A stretch of DNA of 64,000 bases from Eubacterium sp. CAG:180 (GCA_000432435.1 HF993136.1:109090-173089), one strand, 5' to 3'. Counted from the first letter of the stretch, positions 33,063 through 42,594 are shown. Translations and numbers: made by a program. The notes: generated from the letters alone by a model not told the origin.

Positions 33063-34124
33063 ATGCTTGATAAAATGCTGAAATCTCCTTCTGTATGGGA
33101 AAAATTAAAAGGTGCCGACCTTCCGATAGTTTGCTACGGAACCGGAAACGGCGCCGATAAAATATTTGACGAATTTGAAAGACTGGGTATAAAAATATCT
33201 GCCGTTATGGCAAGTGACGGATTTGTCAGGGACAGAAGCTTCCGTGGATTTAAAGTTAAAAGTCTCTCTGACTGCGAAAATGAATTCAGCGATTTTTACT
33301 GTGTAATATGCTTCGGTTCTCAGCTTAAATCGGTCATCGATAACATTAAAAGCGTTGCAGCAAAGCACAAAACTTTTGTACCGAGCGTGTCGGTTTACGG
33401 AAACGGCATAGCAAACAGAGAATTTTTTGAACGCAACAAAAGCCGCATCTGTAACATTTATTCGCTGCTTGCAGACGAAAAATCCAAAGATGTGTTTTTT
33501 AAGTTTGTCAATTTTGAATACAGCGGAGGCTTAGACATACTTCTATCCTGCGAGAGCGATAAAGAAGAAGTGTTTAGCGATATATTAAGGCTCGGCAAAA
33601 ATGAAGATTACCTTGATCTCGGTGCTTATAACGGCGACACAATAAAGGAATTTTTGTATTTCTCCGGCAACGAATACGGCAGTATAACAGCTGTCGAACC
33701 TGCTCCGCGAAATTTTAAAAAGCTTATGGAATACACAAAAAGTATGAGCAATATAACTCTTGTGAACAAGGGCATTTGGAGCGGAGAATTGACTATGGGT
33801 TTTGCGAGAAAAGGCGGCAGAAATTCATATCTTTTAAATGCCGCACAAGCAAAGACAGATACTGTTTCGGTGGATGAAATTTCAAAGAGTGAAAGCATTT
33901 CATATATAAAAGCGGATATCGAAGGAGCGGAAAGCGAAATGCTTGACGGAGCCGAAATTACGCTAAAAAGATTGAAGCCCAAACTCAACATTGCGGCATA
34001 CCACAGAATCGAAGATATATTTATTTTGCCCGAAAAAATACTCGAGGTAAATCCCGAATATAAAATATACTTCAGACATCATCCGTACATTCCCGGATGG
34101 GATACAAATTTCTATTGTGTTTAA
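33063..34124 (+). CDS. FkbM-family methyltransferase
   Basis: The 353-residue protein joins an N-terminal Rossmann-like domain ('DLPIVCYGTGNGADKIFDEFERLG', about 19-42) to a C-terminal SAM-dependent methyltransferase domain. That domain has motif I 'YLDLGAYNGDTIKEF' near 180, 'AVEPAPRNFKKLMEY' near 205, and the FkbM closing 'SYIKADIEGAESEMLDGA'. FkbM enzymes usually O-methylate sugars or polyketides. No sugar or polyketide cluster surrounds it. The ATG at 33063 follows an AGAGTGG site. The target is unknown. Confidence 0.85.
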   Translation: MLDKMLKSPSVWEKLKGADLPIVCYGTGNGADKIFDEFERLGIKISAVMASDGFVRDRSFRGFKVKSLSDCENEFSDFYCVICFGSQLKSVIDNIKSVAAKHKTFVPSVSVYGNGIANREFFERNKSRICNIYSLLADEKSKDVFFKFVNFEYSGGLDILLSCESDKEEVFSDILRLGKNEDYLDLGAYNGDTIKEFLYFSGNEYGSITAVEPAPRNFKKLMEYTKSMSNITLVNKGIWSGELTMGFARKGGRNSYLLNAAQAKTDTVSVDEISKSESISYIKADIEGAESEMLDGAEITLKRLKPKLNIAAYHRIEDIFILPEKILEVNPEYKIYFRHHPYIPGWDTNFYCV

Positions 34125-34148
34125 ACAATTTAATTTTGTTCTTTTGCC

Positions 34149-34188
34149 AAAAGCAGCCTGTATATCATATGACATACGGGCTGCTTTT
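34149..34188. terminator. Bidirectional terminator between the methyltransferase gene and ruvX
   Basis: AAAAGCAGCC pairs with GGCTGCTTTT over an inner GTAT/ATAC, with T-rich tails on both strands. Confidence 0.85.
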
Positions 34189-34192
34189 GATT

Positions 34193-34612
34193 TTATTTTT
34201 GATTTTTCGTTTTTCTCAAGTAATCTTCAAGAATTATAACTGCAGAAACAGCGTCAACAACCGCCTTACGCTTTTTACCACGGGTGTTTGTGGCGTTCAG
34301 CGCATTATGCGCCGAAACGGTAGTCAATCTCTCGTCTTCAAAATCTATCGGAAGATTAATCCTTTCTGAAATAAGCTCTGCCAGTTGCCGACAAGCCTCG
34401 GCACGAAAGCCCTCTGAACCGTCCATATTTTTCGGAAGCCCCAATACTATTTTTTCAGCCTTCTTTTCTGTGGCTATTTCAGTTATCTCATCTGCCAACG
34501 CGCCGCTGTCGCGCTCGACAATAACCTTAACAGGTGACGCCAACATACCGAATTTATCGCAAACGGCAATTCCGGTTCTGACATCGCCGTAATCAACCGA
34601 AAGTATTACCAT
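34193..34612 (-). CDS. ruvX: Holliday junction resolvase-like nuclease RuvX (YqgF)
   Basis: RuvX has an RNase H fold and is linked to 16S rRNA 5'-end maturation and resolution of DNA junctions. The 139-residue protein has 'LSVDYGDVRTGIAVCD' at the N terminus (catalytic Asp), 'IVLGLPKNMDGSEG' in the middle, 'DFEDERLTTVSA' (second acid), and 'KRKAVVDAVSAVIILEDYL' at the end (third Asp). It overlaps the pyrD stop by seven bases, so it is co-transcribed as the last gene of the pyr operon. It is usually found with alaS and a DUF1292 gene. Confidence 0.93.
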   Translation of the reverse strand: MVILSVDYGDVRTGIAVCDKFGMLASPVKVIVERDSGALADEITEIATEKKAEKIVLGLPKNMDGSEGFRAEACRQLAELISERINLPIDFEDERLTTVSAHNALNATNTRGKKRKAVVDAVSAVIILEDYLRKTKNQK

Positions 34613-35517
34613 GGTTCAACCTTTCCGACTATCTCGGACACACTCTTATACCCGTTTTGGTCGAGATAATTGTTTATACCGTCTATAATTTTAAGCGGTG
34701 CGAATGCGTCTGTAAAGCTTGCGGTACCGACCTGAACCGCACTTGCTCCGGCTAAAAGCATCTGTACAGCGTCCTCCCACTTTGTTATACCTCCGAGACC
34801 GACAACGGGAATTTTAACCTTGGATGCGGTTTGCCAAACCATACGAAGTGCCACGGGAAAAACCGCCGCACCTGACATACCGCCCGTATTATTGCGAAGA
34901 AGCGGTCTTTTTGTGTTTATATCAATAATCATTCCGGTAAGCGTATTTATAAGAGAAACGGCATCTGCACCGGCACTCTCTGCGGCAAGAGCCATTTCAG
35001 TTATGTCGGTTACGTTAGGCGTAAGTTTTACCATAAGCGGCTTTTCGGTTACTTTTTTGACAGCCGACGTTATCTTTTCGACGCTCGCGGCGTTTGTTCC
35101 GAAAGAAGCTCCGCCCTCTTTAACATTAGGACACGAAATATTAAGCTCAATCATATCCACACTCGTACCGTTAAGCCTTGATACGGTTTCAACGTAATCT
35201 TCTTCTGCGCTTCCTGCAATGTTAGCGATTATAACGGTACCTGACTTTTCCAAAAAAGGCAAGTCATCTTTTATAAACGCGTCGACGCCCGGATTTTGAA
35301 GTCCGACGCAGTTGAGTATACCTGACGGCGTTTCACAAACTCGCGGGACAGGATTTCCCGGGCGTTCTTTCAACGTAGTCCCCTTGCAAGATATACCTCC
35401 GAGACGCGAAATATCATAAAGACGGGCATATTCCTGCCCAAATCCGAAAGTTCCGCTCGCTGTAATTACGGGGTTTTTAAAATGAACTCCGGCTATATTA
35501 ACACCTAAATCAGCCAT
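34606..35517 (-). CDS. pyrD: Dihydroorotate dehydrogenase B, catalytic subunit
   Basis: This FMN enzyme oxidises dihydroorotate to orotate and passes electrons through PyrK to NAD. The 303 residues show 'ITASGTFGFGQEYARLYD', 'LQNPGVDAF', and the catalytic cysteine in 'ELNISCPNVKEGG' near residue 130. 'VKLTPNVTDI' and the FMN phosphate loops 'GLGGITKWEDAVQMLLAGASAVQVGT' also fit. Its start and the pyrK stop overlap as TGATG, so the two subunits are translationally coupled. Active-site residues are intact, unlike CarA and CarB of the same operon. Confidence 0.95.
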   Translation of the reverse strand: MADLGVNIAGVHFKNPVITASGTFGFGQEYARLYDISRLGGISCKGTTLKERPGNPVPRVCETPSGILNCVGLQNPGVDAFIKDDLPFLEKSGTVIIANIAGSAEEDYVETVSRLNGTSVDMIELNISCPNVKEGGASFGTNAASVEKITSAVKKVTEKPLMVKLTPNVTDITEMALAAESAGADAVSLINTLTGMIIDINTKRPLLRNNTGGMSGAAVFPVALRMVWQTASKVKIPVVGLGGITKWEDAVQMLLAGASAVQVGTASFTDAFAPLKIIDGINNYLDQNGYKSVSEIVGKVEPW

Positions 35518-36278
35518 CAGAATACGACCTCCTCGGAATCAAAAACAGGTCCGTTTTTGCAAACGTGTTTCATATGCTCGCCGTCTTTATCGCGAGTCTT
35601 TTGTGCACAGCAAAGGCAAGCACCTATTCCGCACGCCATACGCTGCTCCAGCGAAACGTAGCACTTAATGTTTTTTTCCTTACAGAGCGCGGCAACGCTT
35701 TTTAACATTGGTGTTGGTCCGCAGGCATAAACTACGGCATTTTCGCCGTTTTGAACCATATTTTTAAGCACATCGGTAACAAAGCCTTTTGCGCCGAGGG
35801 TACCGTCGTTTGTTGTAATTTCCACCCGCTTAGCGACAGACTTAAACTTATCTGTAAGTATTGCATTTTCTTGGCTTCTGAAGCCGAGAATCACCTCTGC
35901 ATCGCTGCCGTATTCTTTTGCAGCACCGAGCATAGGTGGGCAGCCTATACCTCCTCCGATAAAAATTCCGCGTTTTGTTTTATCGGGGAAAAATCCGTTG
36001 CCGAGAGGTCCTAAAATATCAAGCTCGTCCCCTGCTTTTCTCTCCGACATCCATTTTGTTCCGTCTCCGCGGACTTCAAATACGATTGTTATTGTACCGT
36101 TTTGCTTGTCAATTTCAGAAATTGAAATCGGGCGGCGCAGAGTCTTTTCTCCGCATAAGACATTTACAAATCTTCCGCACCAGCTTTCTTCGGCAAGCTC
36201 CGGGCAGGAAATAACAAAGCTGAAAGTTGTATTATTCAGTTTTTCGGTCGACAGGATTTTATACGATTTTTGAAACAT
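35517..36278 (-). CDS. pyrK: Dihydroorotate dehydrogenase B, electron-transfer subunit
   Basis: PyrK carries FAD and a [2Fe-2S] cluster and links PyrD to NAD. The 253-residue protein has the FAD-binding 'LRRPISISEIDKQNGTITIVFEVRGDGT', 'DILGPLGNGF', the NAD-domain start 'RGIFIGGGIGCPPMLGAAKE', and the cluster cysteines in 'RMACGIGACLCCAQKT' plus 'HVCKNGPVF'. It sits 17 bp after carB and overlaps pyrD. Length fits the family. Confidence 0.94.
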   Translation of the reverse strand: MFQKSYKILSTEKLNNTTFSFVISCPELAEESWCGRFVNVLCGEKTLRRPISISEIDKQNGTITIVFEVRGDGTKWMSERKAGDELDILGPLGNGFFPDKTKRGIFIGGGIGCPPMLGAAKEYGSDAEVILGFRSQENAILTDKFKSVAKRVEITTNDGTLGAKGFVTDVLKNMVQNGENAVVYACGPTPMLKSVAALCKEKNIKCYVSLEQRMACGIGACLCCAQKTRDKDGEHMKHVCKNGPVFDSEEVVF

Positions 36279-36295
36279 AAATCATTCACCTATAA

Positions 36296-39292
36296 TTATA
36301 GCTTGCAAACCTTTATTTCTTCAAGAATATTGTTATTTTCGAGGCACTTTGCAAATGCAAAGGCAGTATCAACCGACGGAAGCACCGGAATACGGCGCAG
36401 AAGAGCGGTACGACGTATGCGAATGTCGTCCTCATTCACCTTAGGCCCCTGCTCCGCAGTTGAAACAACATATGATAATTTATTATTCTTAATAAGCGAC
36501 ATTGTATTCGGCTCGCCCTCATGTATTTTACGCACGGAATTTGCCGCAACATGGTTCGAATTTAAAAGCTTAGCAGTATTTGAAGTAGCATAAATTTTAA
36601 AGCCCTGCTTTAAAAATTCACCGGCAAGCATAACGCTGTCCCTCTTATCGGTATCGGCAACGGAAACAAGCACTCCGCCTGTGCGCTTTATACGCATTCC
36701 CGAAGCTATCAAGCCCTTCAAAAGAGCTTCGTCAAATGTATCTGCTATGCCCATGACTTCACCCGTTGACTTTTCGGTATCGCCTATCTGAACATCGGTA
36801 CCCTGAAGTTTTTCAAAGCTGAATACCGGTACTCTGACAAAATACCTTGTAGGCTCCGGTAAAATACCGCATCCCATACCGATATCACCGAGCGTCTCGC
36901 CGAGCATAAGCCGCGTAGCCATGGCAACTATCGGCAACCCCGATGCCTTAGTCATAAACGGCACGTTTCGCGTTGCCACGACGCTTGCCGACGAAACATA
37001 AACTTCGTTATCATATATAACAAACTGGATATTTATAAGCCCTTTAATTTTAAGTTCTTTGCAAAGCTTTTCGGTATATTCGTATATCTTTTCTTTATCC
37101 GATGAGGTAAGCGTTATCGACGGAAAAACCGTAGTAGTGTCGCCGGGATTTACACAGGCCTTTTCAATATGCTCGCAAATTCCCGGAACCAGTATATCGC
37201 TGCCATCGGACAGGACATCCACCTCGGCACCCTTACCAATCATAACGTGTCGGTTATTTGTGTGACGTATACCGAGATCATCAAGGATATCAAATAACTC
37301 AATTTTGTTTTTTAGTCTGCGGTGAGCCTCGTCATCCGAACCGAAAACCTTAACGCCTAATGAACGAAGCATTTCGGCTTTTCTGACGGCGTTACCACCG
37401 CCGAACGGCAAAACAGCTCCGTACGGTTTTTCGGTGAGCACAACATTTCTGACATCTTCGTCTGTAATGGGGTCAAGATAAAGTGTATCGGCAACTCCGG
37501 GATCTGTGGAAACAGCCGCAGGATTATTATTAAGCAAAATAGTGGAGTAACCGAAGTCCTTAAGTGTATTTATACAGTTTACCACCGCATAATCGCGGTC
37601 TGTTCCAAGACCTATGGATGTAGGGCCGGAACCCACTACGAGGATTTTCTTTTTCGATGTCGGGTGCGCTTTTCCGAACATTGCGGCTTCGTTATCCTCG
37701 TCAAACGAAGAATAGAAATAGGGCTTTTTAACGTCAAATTCGGCTGCGCAAGTGTCTACGGTGTTATATCCTGCAGCTATGGGTGCCGAAATCTCCTCAC
37801 CGGTTATTTTTTCAATTGTACTGTCGAGAAAACCGAGAGTTTTTGCACGGAAATACAAATCACCCGAAAAGCCGTTACCGAGAGATGTTTCCGTATCGGC
37901 TATATTCTTGAGCTTAGTTAGATAATAATTATCTATTCTTGTAAGAGACTGTATTTCAGCAAGGTCAAATCCGCGTCTTATAGCTTCGTAAACAGCAAAA
38001 ATTCGCTCATCATCGGAGCCTAACAGCAGCTCCTTTATCTCATTGTCGGTTTTTTGCTTCATTTTGGGCATTGATACGGATTCGGTACGCGGATTCATCG
38101 AGCGTATCGCTTTCATAAGAGCCAACTCAAACGAAGTGCCGATTGCGAGTGCCTCACCCGTAGCCTGCATAGTTCCGCCGAGCTTTCTGGTGGCGGCATC
38201 GAAGTTTTCAAAAGACCATCTCGGAACCTTTACGGCACAATAATCAATGGCAGGTTCATTTGCCGCTGTGGTAACGCCTGTTATATCGTTTTTGATTTCG
38301 TAAAGCTTATATCCGAGAGCAATTTTGGCAGAGACCTGCGCTATGGGATAACCCGTAGCCTTTGAAACAAGAGCGGTAGTACGGTTAAGCTGTGGTTCAA
38401 CTGCCAAAACCATATACTCACTGCCATCCGAATTTATTGCAAAACGGACATTGCAGCTTCCTTCAATATTTAAATAATCGGCTATTTTTCTTGCGGCTCT
38501 GCGAAGCCTTACGGTTTCGCTGTCTGTAAGAGTCTGCGCAGGAATAACAACAATACTGTCGCCGGAATGAATGCCGACGCTGTCAATATTTTCGGTACTG
38601 CTTACGCTTATGCAGTTGCCGAAAGAATCGCGCATTGCGACAAATTCCACTTCTTTATAATCATCGACGCATTTTCTTACGTATACCTCGTTTACGAGAG
38701 ATCGCTCGGCACAACTGCCGAAGCCTGACAAAATATCATTTGCATTTTCGCAACGTATCGGCTCCGAAAAATCAGGCGTGAATGCCGGACTTATAAGTAC
38801 GGGAAAACCGATTTCACCGGCGAATGTCACACATTCCGCGTCTGTCGGCAACACCTTTGCGGATACATACGGTTCGCCCACATTTTCAAGAGTATCTCGA
38901 AGAGCCTGCTCGTTTCTTATTGCCTTTATGGTTTCCGGCTTAATTCCGAGAAGCTTGGTACCGTGCTCATCAAGATAACCGTTTTGTAAAAGCTCAAGGC
39001 AAATTTCGAGCCCCGCTTCTCCTCCCGTGGTGCCGATAATGGCATCGGGAATTTCTTTTTCAATTATTTTCTTTACTGTTTCGCCGTTTAATGGCTCAAT
39101 ATAAACTGTATCCGCAACATTTTTATCTGTCATTATTGTATCCGGATTTGAGTTTACCGAAACTACTGAAATGCCCTCTTCCTTCAACGCTCTGCAAACA
39201 GATGCAGCCGAATAATCATATTCAGAGGAAGAGCCTATAACCACAGGGCCGGCTCCGAGAACAAGTATTTTTGAATATTTATTTTCTGTCAT
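36296..39292 (-). CDS. carB: Carbamoyl-phosphate synthase large chain homologue, active sites degenerate
   Basis: The 998-residue frame matches CarB end to end in order, but key parts are changed. In the first ATP-grasp half, the glycine loop after 'PSFT' is replaced by 'LISPAFTPDFSEPI' (166-178). The metal and phosphate residues Glu-x-Asn-Pro-Arg are now Ala297, Glu299 and Gln301 ('VLAVEPQLNRT'). In the second half, about 65 residues holding the 'RPSYVLGGRAM' region are missing near residue 680, and 'IEVNPRA.RTVPF' has become 'VSSASVVATRNVPF' (766-779). The oligomerisation segment ('VDTCAAEF') and the C-terminal UMP-sensing domain ('GGVLVSVADTDK' onward) are kept. It lies 3 bp after carA. 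Catalysis looks lost; a regulatory or structural role is inference. Confidence 0.85.
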   Translation of the reverse strand: MTENKYSKILVLGAGPVVIGSSSEYDYSAASVCRALKEEGISVVSVNSNPDTIMTDKNVADTVYIEPLNGETVKKIIEKEIPDAIIGTTGGEAGLEICLELLQNGYLDEHGTKLLGIKPETIKAIRNEQALRDTLENVGEPYVSAKVLPTDAECVTFAGEIGFPVLISPAFTPDFSEPIRCENANDILSGFGSCAERSLVNEVYVRKCVDDYKEVEFVAMRDSFGNCISVSSTENIDSVGIHSGDSIVVIPAQTLTDSETVRLRRAARKIADYLNIEGSCNVRFAINSDGSEYMVLAVEPQLNRTTALVSKATGYPIAQVSAKIALGYKLYEIKNDITGVTTAANEPAIDYCAVKVPRWSFENFDAATRKLGGTMQATGEALAIGTSFELALMKAIRSMNPRTESVSMPKMKQKTDNEIKELLLGSDDERIFAVYEAIRRGFDLAEIQSLTRIDNYYLTKLKNIADTETSLGNGFSGDLYFRAKTLGFLDSTIEKITGEEISAPIAAGYNTVDTCAAEFDVKKPYFYSSFDEDNEAAMFGKAHPTSKKKILVVGSGPTSIGLGTDRDYAVVNCINTLKDFGYSTILLNNNPAAVSTDPGVADTLYLDPITDEDVRNVVLTEKPYGAVLPFGGGNAVRKAEMLRSLGVKVFGSDDEAHRRLKNKIELFDILDDLGIRHTNNRHVMIGKGAEVDVLSDGSDILVPGICEHIEKACVNPGDTTTVFPSITLTSSDKEKIYEYTEKLCKELKIKGLINIQFVIYDNEVYVSSASVVATRNVPFMTKASGLPIVAMATRLMLGETLGDIGMGCGILPEPTRYFVRVPVFSFEKLQGTDVQIGDTEKSTGEVMGIADTFDEALLKGLIASGMRIKRTGGVLVSVADTDKRDSVMLAGEFLKQGFKIYATSNTAKLLNSNHVAANSVRKIHEGEPNTMSLIKNNKLSYVVSTAEQGPKVNEDDIRIRRTALLRRIPVLPSVDTAFAFAKCLENNNILEEIKVCKL

Positions 39293-39295
39293 AAC

Positions 39296-40363
39296 TCATT
39301 CCCCCATCATATCAACAAAGCGGTCAAATATCCAGGATGTACTGCTGTCGCGGTCGCTGTCCGGTGTAAACTGAACCCCGAAACCGTTGAAATCTTTGTA
39401 CTCAAGTCCCTCACATGAGCCGTCGTTGACATTTATCATTGTAATATCGGCTTTATCGGCACTGATGCTCGAAACTTCAACCGAATAGCCATGATTCTGC
39501 TCTGTAACCATAAGCTTTCCGGTAGATTTTATAACTACAGGCTGATTTGAGCCGCGATGCCCCTGCGGCATTTTTTCAATTTTAAAGTCTTCCGAAAGAG
39601 CCAGCATCTGATGGCCGAGACCTATTCCGAACATCGGAACACCGAGTTTTTTAAACTCCTTGATATTTTCTATAAGCTTTGGGTTATCGTCAGGATCGGC
39701 AGGACCGTCGGAAAGGAAAATGCCGTCCGGTGAAATGTTTTTTAACTGCTCAGCCGTAAAGTCAGCCGGGACGACAGTCAAACTACAGCCTCGTGACAAA
39801 AAGCCGTCAAGAGTTCTGCGCGGCGAACCGTAATCAATCACCGCAACATTGCATTTCGGATTTTCCGCCGTGAATTTCTGCGGCTCTTTTACGGTAACAG
39901 CCTCAACCGCCCCGGAAATTGTATAATTCTTGATATTTTTAATAAGCACGTCAAAATCATTGAGATTATCGGTTATAGCGCCCTTCATATAGCCTTTGTC
40001 GCGGACGGCGCGCGTAAGACGGCGTGTATCAATACCGCTGATTCCTACTATACCGCACTCTTTTAAATAGCTGTCAAGCGTTTCTTCGCCGAGATCGCCG
40101 GTGTCGCACCATTCACGCACAACATAGCCGCTTGCCATTATTTTTGAACCGTTGTCTCTTTTTTCTACGCCTCTGTTGCCTACAAGAGGATAGGTTTGCG
40201 CCACTATCTGACCGTAATATGTCGGGTCTGAAAGCAGTTCTCCGTAAGAAGCCGTACACGTATTGAAAACAACTTCTCCTAAAGCTGTTCCCTCTTTACC
40301 CATAGAAATTCCGTTAAATACGGTTCCGTCAGCCAAAACAAGGTAAGCCTTTTTATTTTTCAT
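39296..40363 (-). CDS. carA: Carbamoyl-phosphate synthase small chain homologue, glutaminase triad lost
   Basis: The 355-residue protein has both CarA domains: the N-terminal small-subunit domain ('IDTRRLTRAVRDKGYMKG' near 112) and the class I amidotransferase domain. The catalytic cysteine of 'GICLGHQ' is Gly248 ('FGIGLGHQ', codon GGT), and the His and Glu of 'QFHPE' are Thr333 and Asp335 ('QFTPDSD'). The N-terminal 'TGYQE' and oxyanion 'SNGPGDP' are changed too ('TASYGE', 'SDGPADP'). Glutamine hydrolysis therefore looks impossible. The frame is intact and 'TEQNHGYSV' is kept. The ATG at 40363 follows AAAGGG. It may have decayed together with CarB. Confidence 0.87.
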   Translation of the reverse strand: MKNKKAYLVLADGTVFNGISMGKEGTALGEVVFNTCTASYGELLSDPTYYGQIVAQTYPLVGNRGVEKRDNGSKIMASGYVVREWCDTGDLGEETLDSYLKECGIVGISGIDTRRLTRAVRDKGYMKGAITDNLNDFDVLIKNIKNYTISGAVEAVTVKEPQKFTAENPKCNVAVIDYGSPRRTLDGFLSRGCSLTVVPADFTAEQLKNISPDGIFLSDGPADPDDNPKLIENIKEFKKLGVPMFGIGLGHQMLALSEDFKIEKMPQGHRGSNQPVVIKSTGKLMVTEQNHGYSVEVSSISADKADITMINVNDGSCEGLEYKDFNGFGVQFTPDSDRDSSTSWIFDRFVDMMGE

Positions 40364-40375
40364 ATAAATCACCCT

Positions 40376-41290
40376 TTATAAAACGGAATTGATTTCGTCC
40401 CTCATTCTGATAGCTTCTTTACGTGCGGCAACGGCATAATCTTTTTCATCGAAACCGCCTTTTTTGTATGCGCACATTATACCTCTTGAGGAATTTATTA
40501 CGGCTCCGCGTCCGTTCTCATCAAACGCACCTGCAATATCTTTGGCGGCTCCGCCCTGTGCACCGTAACCCGGTACAAGGAAAAATGTGTGCGGTAATTC
40601 TTTGCGAAGACTTGAAAGCTGTTTCGGATAAGTTGCTCCGACAACCGCACCGACACACGAGTATCCGTAATCCGTTATAGAATCCTTGCCCCAGTTCTCG
40701 CACATTTCACCCATAGTTTCGTAGACGGTTTTGCCGCCGAGCAATCTGTCCTGAAGTTCACCGGAGGATGGATTAGAAGTTTTCACAAGCACAAAAATGC
40801 CTTTGTCCTCTTCCTTGCAAATATTCAAAAGAGGATTTATACCGTCGCTTCCGAGATAACCGTTAACCGTGAGGGCATCGGCGGAAAAGCTTTCAAAGGT
40901 TTTACCGAAAACCTCTGTTTTACCGATATGTGCGGCGGCATACGCCTCCATGGTAGTGCCGATATCATTTCTTTTACCATCGGTTATTACAAACAGGCCT
41001 TTTTCTTTTGCGTAAGCTATTGTGTCATAAAGTGCTTTTACTCCTTGCCACCCGTACATTTCATAATAGGCGCATTGCGGCTTTACGGCCGCCACAACAT
41101 CGCAAAGAGAATCTATAAGCCCTTTGTTAAATGTCAAAAGCGCATCTGCCGCAGCCTCAAGCGTATCTCCGTATTTCTCACGCGAGTCTTTTTTTATAAA
41201 CTCGGGAACGTAGTCAAGCTTCGGGTCAAGCCCTGCCACAGTAGGATTTTTCTTTTCGTCAATTGCACGGATAAGTCTGTCAAAAGCCAT
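40376..41290 (-). CDS. pyrF: Orotidine-5'-phosphate decarboxylase (long type)
   Basis: PyrF turns OMP into UMP, the last step of de novo synthesis. The 304-residue length and layout fit the longer subfamily. The catalytic charged loop is present as 'FVITDGKRNDIGTT' near residue 95, with 'VAGLDPKLDYVPEF' at the start (substrate Asp), 'VNGYLGSDGI', and the phosphate-binding 'LVPGYGAQGG' and 'INSSRGIMCAY'. It is four bases from pyrC and 12 bp before carA. Its active site looks complete. Confidence 0.95.
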   Translation of the reverse strand: MAFDRLIRAIDEKKNPTVAGLDPKLDYVPEFIKKDSREKYGDTLEAAADALLTFNKGLIDSLCDVVAAVKPQCAYYEMYGWQGVKALYDTIAYAKEKGLFVITDGKRNDIGTTMEAYAAAHIGKTEVFGKTFESFSADALTVNGYLGSDGINPLLNICKEEDKGIFVLVKTSNPSSGELQDRLLGGKTVYETMGEMCENWGKDSITDYGYSCVGAVVGATYPKQLSSLRKELPHTFFLVPGYGAQGGAAKDIAGAFDENGRGAVINSSRGIMCAYKKGGFDEKDYAVAARKEAIRMRDEINSVL

Positions 41291-41293
41291 TTG

Positions 41294-42580
41294 TCAATCT
41301 CCTAAATCATTATATACTATTCTGCCGCTGAGAACGGTCATTTTTACCTTGCCTTGAAGTTCACGGTTTTTAAAGATGCAGTTTTTGGATTTACCGTGAA
41401 GCTTATTTATGTCTACTGTAAATTTTTCACTTTCATCTATCAAAATAATGTCCGCAGCACTCCCCTTTTTTAACGTGCCTATCGGTCTGTTTAAAATCTC
41501 GGCCGGTTTACACGCCATTTTATCAATAAGCTCATAAAGACTGATAAGTCCCGACGCAACAAGCGCGGTATATGAAGCGGAAAAAGATGTCTCCATACCT
41601 ATAACACCGTTGGGAGCTTTGTAAAAATCTGCCTTTTCTTCCGGTGAATGAGGTGCGTGGTCGGTTGCAATTACATCTATTACGCCGTCAATAAGCGAGT
41701 AGAGAACGGAAAACTGGTCCACGGCACTGCGAAGCGGCGGATTCATTCGATAATCCGCATCCTTTAACAAAAGCTTTTCATCGTTAAATATAAAATAATG
41801 CGGACAAGTTTCAGCAGTTACATTAAATCCGTTTCTCTTTGCGGAGGCTATAAGAAGTGCTGAATTGCCCGTACTGACGTGACAAATATGCAACCGTGCA
41901 TTTTTGGGGGCTGACATTAAAAGGGCTGTCTCGCGCGCAGTTCCCACGTCTTCTGCCGAAACCGGTATCTGAGGCATATTAAGGTCTTTTGCAACATCGC
42001 ATTCATTCACAATGCCGTCGCGTGAAATTGTTTTTTCTTCGCAATGGGCAAAAACAGGCATATCGAGTCTTGCTGCTTCTTTGAGTGCTTCACGCATAAG
42101 CTCTGCGGTTTTAACCGGAACGCCGTCATCCGAAAAAGCACAGCAACCGGCTTCTTTTAAAGCCTGCATATCGGTGAGCTTTTCACCGTTTTCGCCGACG
42201 GAAACGGCACCTATCGGAAGAACGTGAGCATCGGCATTAGCCGCTTTTTCAAGTATATATTTTACCGTTTCTGCGTTATCGCATACCGGTTTTGTATTAG
42301 GCATGGCGCAAACCGTTGTCACGCCGCCAGCCGCCGCCGCACGGCATCCGGAAATTATATCCTCTTTATATTCAAGACCCGGGTCACGCAAATGCACATG
42401 TAAATCAATAAGCCCCGGCGCCAAAACAAGCCCCGAAGCATCAATGATATTATCGGCAGAGCAGCTTAAAACCTTGCCAAAATCGGCAATCTTACCGTCG
42501 ACGACAAGAACGTCGCCGACAGTATCAATCTTTTGTGAAGGGTCTATAACGTGTGCATTTTTAAACAGCAAATTGCCCAT
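41294..42580 (-). CDS. pyrC: Dihydroorotase (class I)
   Basis: PyrC closes carbamoyl-aspartate to dihydroorotate. The 428-residue protein has the zinc motif 'GLIDLHVHLRDPGLEYKED' near residue 57, 'CAMPNTKPVCDN', further metal ligands in 'PVFAHCEE' and 'RLHICHVST', and the catalytic Asp in 'VIATDHAPHSPEEK' near 305. Length and motifs fit the Bacillus-type enzyme. It is the first pyr gene here and begins only 14 bp after the PBP1A stop, leaving no room for a PyrR attenuator. pyrB and pyrE are not in the window. Confidence 0.95.
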   Translation of the reverse strand: MGNLLFKNAHVIDPSQKIDTVGDVLVVDGKIADFGKVLSCSADNIIDASGLVLAPGLIDLHVHLRDPGLEYKEDIISGCRAAAAGGVTTVCAMPNTKPVCDNAETVKYILEKAANADAHVLPIGAVSVGENGEKLTDMQALKEAGCCAFSDDGVPVKTAELMREALKEAARLDMPVFAHCEEKTISRDGIVNECDVAKDLNMPQIPVSAEDVGTARETALLMSAPKNARLHICHVSTGNSALLIASAKRNGFNVTAETCPHYFIFNDEKLLLKDADYRMNPPLRSAVDQFSVLYSLIDGVIDVIATDHAPHSPEEKADFYKAPNGVIGMETSFSASYTALVASGLISLYELIDKMACKPAEILNRPIGTLKKGSAADIILIDESEKFTVDINKLHGKSKNCIFKNRELQGKVKMTVLSGRIVYNDLGD

Positions 42581-42594
42581 AAAAACTCCTTTGA

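Noticed and set aside
39615..39640. Single sequencing error explaining the Cys-to-Gly change in CarA
   Set aside because: The His and Glu of the same triad and several CarB sites are also changed, so one error cannot explain it.
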